From the NCBI RefSeq assembly GCF_028769735.1, contig NC_088171.1:129535533-129599532 (forward strand): 64,000 bases of DNA, written 5' to 3'. The notes under the pieces were generated by a model. It did no database searches. It worked only from the letters and a program-made list of their open reading frames with translations, and had not been told where the DNA came from. Positions 46,431 to 64,000 of the stretch are shown one piece after another. The stretch is from Zonotrichia leucophrys gambelii. Taxonomy: Eukaryota; Chordata; Aves; Passeriformes; Passerellidae. Made by a program: the position numbers and the translations under genes. Numbering within the stretch: the stretch's first letter is position 1; the number at the start of each line of letters is the position of its first letter.

Positions 46431-46655
46431 TAAACAATAAGACCTTAACTATCAGCTGTGTTAATTAAAAAATAATCTTCAATATTAGCACTTTCCAGAT
46501 ACTATTTAAAAATGCTTCCTGTGGCTACCTATAAACTTGGGTAAACAATAAAACCTTTTTTACATTCAGGCTGTGTTAATTAAATGAAAATCTTCAATAC
46601 TGGCACTTTACAGATACTATTTAAAAATGCTTCCTGTGGCTAACTATACAGCTGG
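46431..46655. repeat. Diverged tandem duplication, unit about 111-115 bp
   Basis: Copy 1 (46431-46541) and copy 2 (46542-46655) share TAAACAATAA, GCTGTGTTAATTAAA, ATCTTCAATA, GCACTTT..CAGATACTATTT and AAAATGCTTCCTGTGGCTA in the same order. Several substitutions and small indels separate them, so this is an old local duplication in AT-rich intergenic DNA. Confidence 0.9.
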
Positions 46656-49202
46656 TTTTGCATAATGTCCAACAGTTTTGTGTCATCCATCATGTATCAA
46701 AAAGTCATAATTCCTAGGCAAGAGAGGAAATTTATTGAAGTCTGAATGAAATTCAATAACTTCCTTATTTCCATGATAGCCTAGAATAAAAACCAATTGC
46801 ATTCACAAATCATAATACCACTGGAACAAAAGAAAAATCTTGTATCTGCTTAGAGCTTTAAGTTACAAAGGATCTTTATTTAACTTTTGTAGAGTTTATG
46901 CTTAGAAATAATGTATCTGGGAAGTCTGAAATATTTCTTAGTTGCTGTCAGTGAAAAACATTGTGTACACTTTACATTTTTTCCTATTTGTTAGTTCTGT
47001 GAACATTGAGCTGAAAGGATGCAACACATCCAGGCACATCTTATCTAGACTGCAAAAATACCTAAAAGATTTATAATTAAAGAATTATTGCCCCTCATTC
47101 AATTCCTGTTTGACTGCAATTCCCTGAAGCTGACAAGGAAGCACTGAGTTATATATTCTAGCTAAATCTCAAACCTGGGGTTTCAAAGAAGTGGTTTCTG
47201 CTAAGAAGGCCAACTTCCAGGCCCAGCCACCCACACAAACCCCTGCAAGGACAGGACACACCAGCTCTGGGCAATAAGCCCAGCTGATAACACAGGCCCT
47301 CTACAGAAACTTTTATCAGACACCATGTAGAACCTGAGAGCAGCAGAGCTAAAATGGATCTGGGAGAGACCCAGGTGAGAATATTAGGTAAAACTCAACA
47401 AGGGCTCTCCTGGCAGGAGCCCTCCCAGACCCCACATCTCACCTGGGGCTCTGCACTGCAGCTCTGGTGGGCAATCAGCAGAGGCAAGCACACAAATGTC
47501 CTGGTCCTTTGCAAGGTTCAATCCTAAATCACTAAGAGTGTTTTGCAGCACCAGAATCTAAAGTTTAATGCAAATTCTGGGCCTCAAGCATGAAAGCATT
47601 CTTTCCTGTTGCCTTAAAACACTTAGGCCACATCTTGAAAAGTCAGTTTGCTACAGGAGGAGGACAAAACACTTGTTTTGGGCACCATCAGAGGGGCTAG
47701 AGGCTAGACCTACCTCGTACTGTGAGCAGGCTTTTATCTAAAGTCCCATTTGCTGCTTTGACAAGCCCAGTGGGGAGAGAACAGACAGTAAAACTTTTAA
47801 GTTAGATCCTTGCTTCAGGTCAAAGCCAAAGGAGTGCAATCTGTGAGGACAAGACCCAATAATATATTATTTTGCTGAAAACAAACACTAGACAAGTTTA
47901 CTTAGAAAGTGCTTTTAAACAATATTTTGAACTCTTTTGGATATCCATATAAGGTTGAGAATGCATTTTTACTGCCTTAATCACATTTAGTGTTAAAAAA
48001 CTCTGAAATCATACCATGTTAAGAGACAAGATCTCCAAAAAGTCCCTCTGTGCTGAACAAAACTTGCAAATGTGATTCCTTAAACTGGGTAAAAGAGAAA
48101 TGCCTTACCATGCTCTGGGCTCTATCTTGACATTGTCCCAGAGTGCCAAGGGTGGAAACAGAGCAACCTAACTCACAAGAAAGAGCAGGAACATGCAAGG
48201 GAAGAAAGAACATGTAATAATATGACCAAGTGCCAATGACAGAAAAGTGTGATACAAAAAGCAAGTATGAAAAAGGACAGTTTGGGGATAGGAGACAAGG
48301 TGATGAACAGGACCATGTAAGGAAAGGAGACAGAAACAGTACATAGTACATCCTAGGGAGGGCATTATAAACCAGTATTTAAACGAGAGAAATTCTATTT
48401 TTCTCTAAAGATCACCGTCTAAATTTTAACAAACACATCAAACATCACTACAAGACACTGCTGGTGCCGGCCATCCGCTGTAGCCAGCTGACAGAAGCCA
48501 CACTGCCACCTCAGGATGTGCTCACTGTCAGCTGCTTCAGATTGCAGAGGGTACCTCAGTTTAAGGGCAGGGCAGGGCGGGGGCTGGACAAAGCTGTCAC
48601 ACTTTGCATGGAGCACAGGGGAGATGCCAGCTCTGCCGTGGCTTCGGTCACCTCCAACAAGAGGCAGGGAAACTGCAGCAGCTGCTGAGTGCAAGTGCAA
48701 CCTTCACACTTGACAGCAAAATTCCACAAGTACTACCCCCTACGGCTCTGCTTAAACCCATGATGGCAAATGCTAGTCAAAGAGAAATAAATCATCATAC
48801 GGAACATAAAACAAGAAAACAAGATGCAAAACTGCAGACCATTCTTTTTCTTTGTGTTGAAACTGTGTAAAGAACAGTAAGAAAACACTAAGAAAAACTA
48901 CATTAAATGTAAAAGAGCAGTTACATCCAGGACTTCTGCAAATCCATGATCTGGCTTCCAGCCTTACAATGGCATTAGTGTTTAGTGAAAATATTTTACG
49001 TTTGTTTAGCAGGAATGAAGCACATTTTATTTGATTCTATTATTTTGTAAGAATCTGAAACACAAATAACTAAAAAGCCCCCTAGAATTCTAATTGATGG
49101 GAAAATATTTTCCTTTCTCACAAAAGGAATAATGTTTATTTCTGACTAGAGAAGCCAACTAAAAATAAAGCAAGGTCTTCCAAACCCCACAGGACTGCTT
49201 TG

Positions 49203-49323
49203 GTGTTTAAGGAAGTACGAGAGGCAGCACTTTGTGCCATGGTGTAATTGACATGGTGATATTCAAAGGTCGGACTCGATGATCCCACAGGCCTTTTCCA
49301 ACCTAATTCGTTCTGTGATTCTG
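49203..49323 (+). mobile_element. CR1 3' end just upstream of the PABPC1 CpG island
   Basis: GTGTTTAAGGAAGTACGAGAGG, CACTTTGTGCCATGG, AATTGACATGGTGATATTC and GGTCGGACTCGATGATCCCAC, then CCTTTTCCAACCTAATTCG and a TTCTGTGATTCTG tail. The terminus is well preserved, which suggests a fairly young insertion. Confidence 0.9.
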
Positions 49324-49687
49324 CGTGCGATTCTCCCTGAGAAATTCCGTGTACGGCACAAGTCACGACGCTCGCATGGCAGGTTTCCAAAGGCACGTTT
49401 GGAATGCGGGCTGGCACCACCTCCGCAGGCCGCCCGGGATGGCGGCGGTCACCTCACGCACCCACAGAGCTGCAGAGAGGCCCAGCCAACTCCCCAGGCC
49501 CTCCGACCTACAGCCCGAACTTCTTTAGCACAGAACACAGCGATAAAACACGCCTAACTTAAGGAACGACCAGAGCAGAGTTTAAACGCTAATCTCGCTT
49601 TATTCCCGGCCTAGTGACAACATTCCAACATTCATTCCTCCCGCAGCCGCACGCCATCTCCGAGGCCTGCTCCCCCCACCCCGTCAC

Positions 49688-50040
49688 CGCGCACGCGCCA
49701 AGCGGCGCCGCGAGCCCCGCCCTCTTCCGGCCCCTAGCGCGCGACTTAGACCCGCCCGCGCGCTCCCCCGCGCGGCCCGGCAGCGGCGAGTGGGGCGCGC
49801 GGAGCTCGCGAGCGAGCCGGTAACGCCCCGCCCCGCGCCGGCCGTTGGTCCGCTCGGCGCGCACGCGCCCTTCCGCCTACCCGCCCTCCCCCAACCGCGC
49901 ACATGTGCGCTCCCTCCCGCGCGTGCGCCCTGGTGCCGAGCCGCCCCCACACTCGCACCGCCCCCCGTGACGCCGGGCGGGCGCATGCGCACTCCCCTCG
50001 CGGCCAACCCTCCGACCCGCCCCGCCCTCGCGCATGCGCC
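49688..50040. promoter_or_regulatory. Cluster of NRF1-like palindromes
   Basis: Four GCGCAYGCGC cores at about 49690, 49859, 49981 and 50031 (the last within CGCGCATGCGCC), 160-510 bp upstream of the TATA box. They match the NRF1 consensus core, though the flanking bases are imperfect. NRF1 commonly drives housekeeping CpG-island promoters. Use here is inferred. Confidence 0.6.
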
Positions 50041-50142
50041 GAAGCCGCCGCTCCGCGCCTGCTGCCGCGCGTGTCCCCACCCTCGCTCGCAGGTGCGCCT
50101 GCGCGGTGCGCGCGGCGCGGTGCGTGGCGCGCCGCGCGGCGG

Positions 50143-50170
50143 GGGCGGGGGGGCGGGGCGGGTATATATA
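50143..50170 (+). promoter_or_regulatory. PABPC1: PABPC1 core promoter: GC boxes and TATA box
   Basis: Two overlapping GGGGCGGGG-type SP1 boxes (50143-50160) adjoin GGTATATATAGAG, with the TATA box at 50163-50170. The pyrimidine-rich start candidate at 50194-50205 is 24-35 bp downstream, the right spacing for TATA-directed initiation. Confidence 0.8.
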
Positions 50171-50196
50171 GAGCGCGGCCGGGGCGGCGGCCGCCC

Positions 50197-63937
<13,741 letters not shown>

Positions 63938-64000
63938 GTATGTATATGATAACTTTCTCTATGCATTGTAGCAGAAGGATAGTTAAAGTACACTTTTTCA

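Larger units (their letters stand above)
36655..49202. other. Intergenic, distal part up to the PABPC1 promoter region; no gene recognised
   Basis: Apart from the CR1 copies, the A-rich tract at 44755-44818 and the tandem repeat at 46431-46655, this is unique sequence with no exon or RNA gene that I can support. GC content is moderate to about 45.8 kb, then AT-rich to 49 kb. Confidence 0.6.

Noticed and set aside
16236..50160. Endogenous retrovirus or DNA transposon in the intergenic region
   Set aside because: No retroviral or transposase-like translated motif and no matching terminal repeats were seen. CR1 is the only mobile family I can support.

Overview
The window is vertebrate nuclear DNA, most likely from a bird. 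It shows long AT-rich introns with GT-AG splicing, one CpG-island promoter, no Alu/B1-type SINEs, and several CR1 non-LTR retrotransposon fragments with the typical avian 3' ends (a TTGGACTCRATGATC-like core, then ATTCTRTG-like tails). A crocodilian or turtle is not strictly excluded, because CR1 also occurs there. Two conserved genes lie head-to-tail on the + strand: the 3' half of YWHAZ (14-3-3 zeta) and most of PABPC1 (cytoplasmic poly(A)-binding protein 1). This order and orientation match what I recall for human 8q22.

Layout. 1-15237: YWHAZ from inside the intron after its first coding exon, through four coding exons (residues 99-245) to the stop codon. Its 3' UTR runs to a polyadenylation signal at 16207, with a possible distal signal at 17324. 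About 16235-50160: a ~34 kb intergenic stretch in which I find no convincing gene. It holds CR1 fragments (one carrying a second CR1 inserted into it), a 50-bp minisatellite, an exact 144-bp tandem duplication, a diverged ~113-bp tandem duplication and low-complexity tracts. About 49330-51480: a CpG island with NRF1-like palindromes, GC boxes and a TATA box. From about 50197: PABPC1, with a TOP-like transcription start, a 5' UTR containing the A-rich autoregulatory element, and 12 coding exons (codons 1-563 and the first base of 564). The window ends before the exons for the C-terminal MLLE domain.

The two genes are housekeeping genes and are not an operon. YWHAZ encodes a phosphoserine/phosphothreonine adaptor. 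PABPC1 binds mRNA poly(A) tails and eIF4G. The best regulatory signals are the six-tract oligo(A) element and TOP-like start of PABPC1, and a juxtaposed miR-451 / miR-1-206 seed pair in the YWHAZ 3' UTR. I see no tRNA, rRNA, CRISPR array, retroviral coding region or new gene system. The window is ordinary vertebrate sequence with a few interesting repeats.
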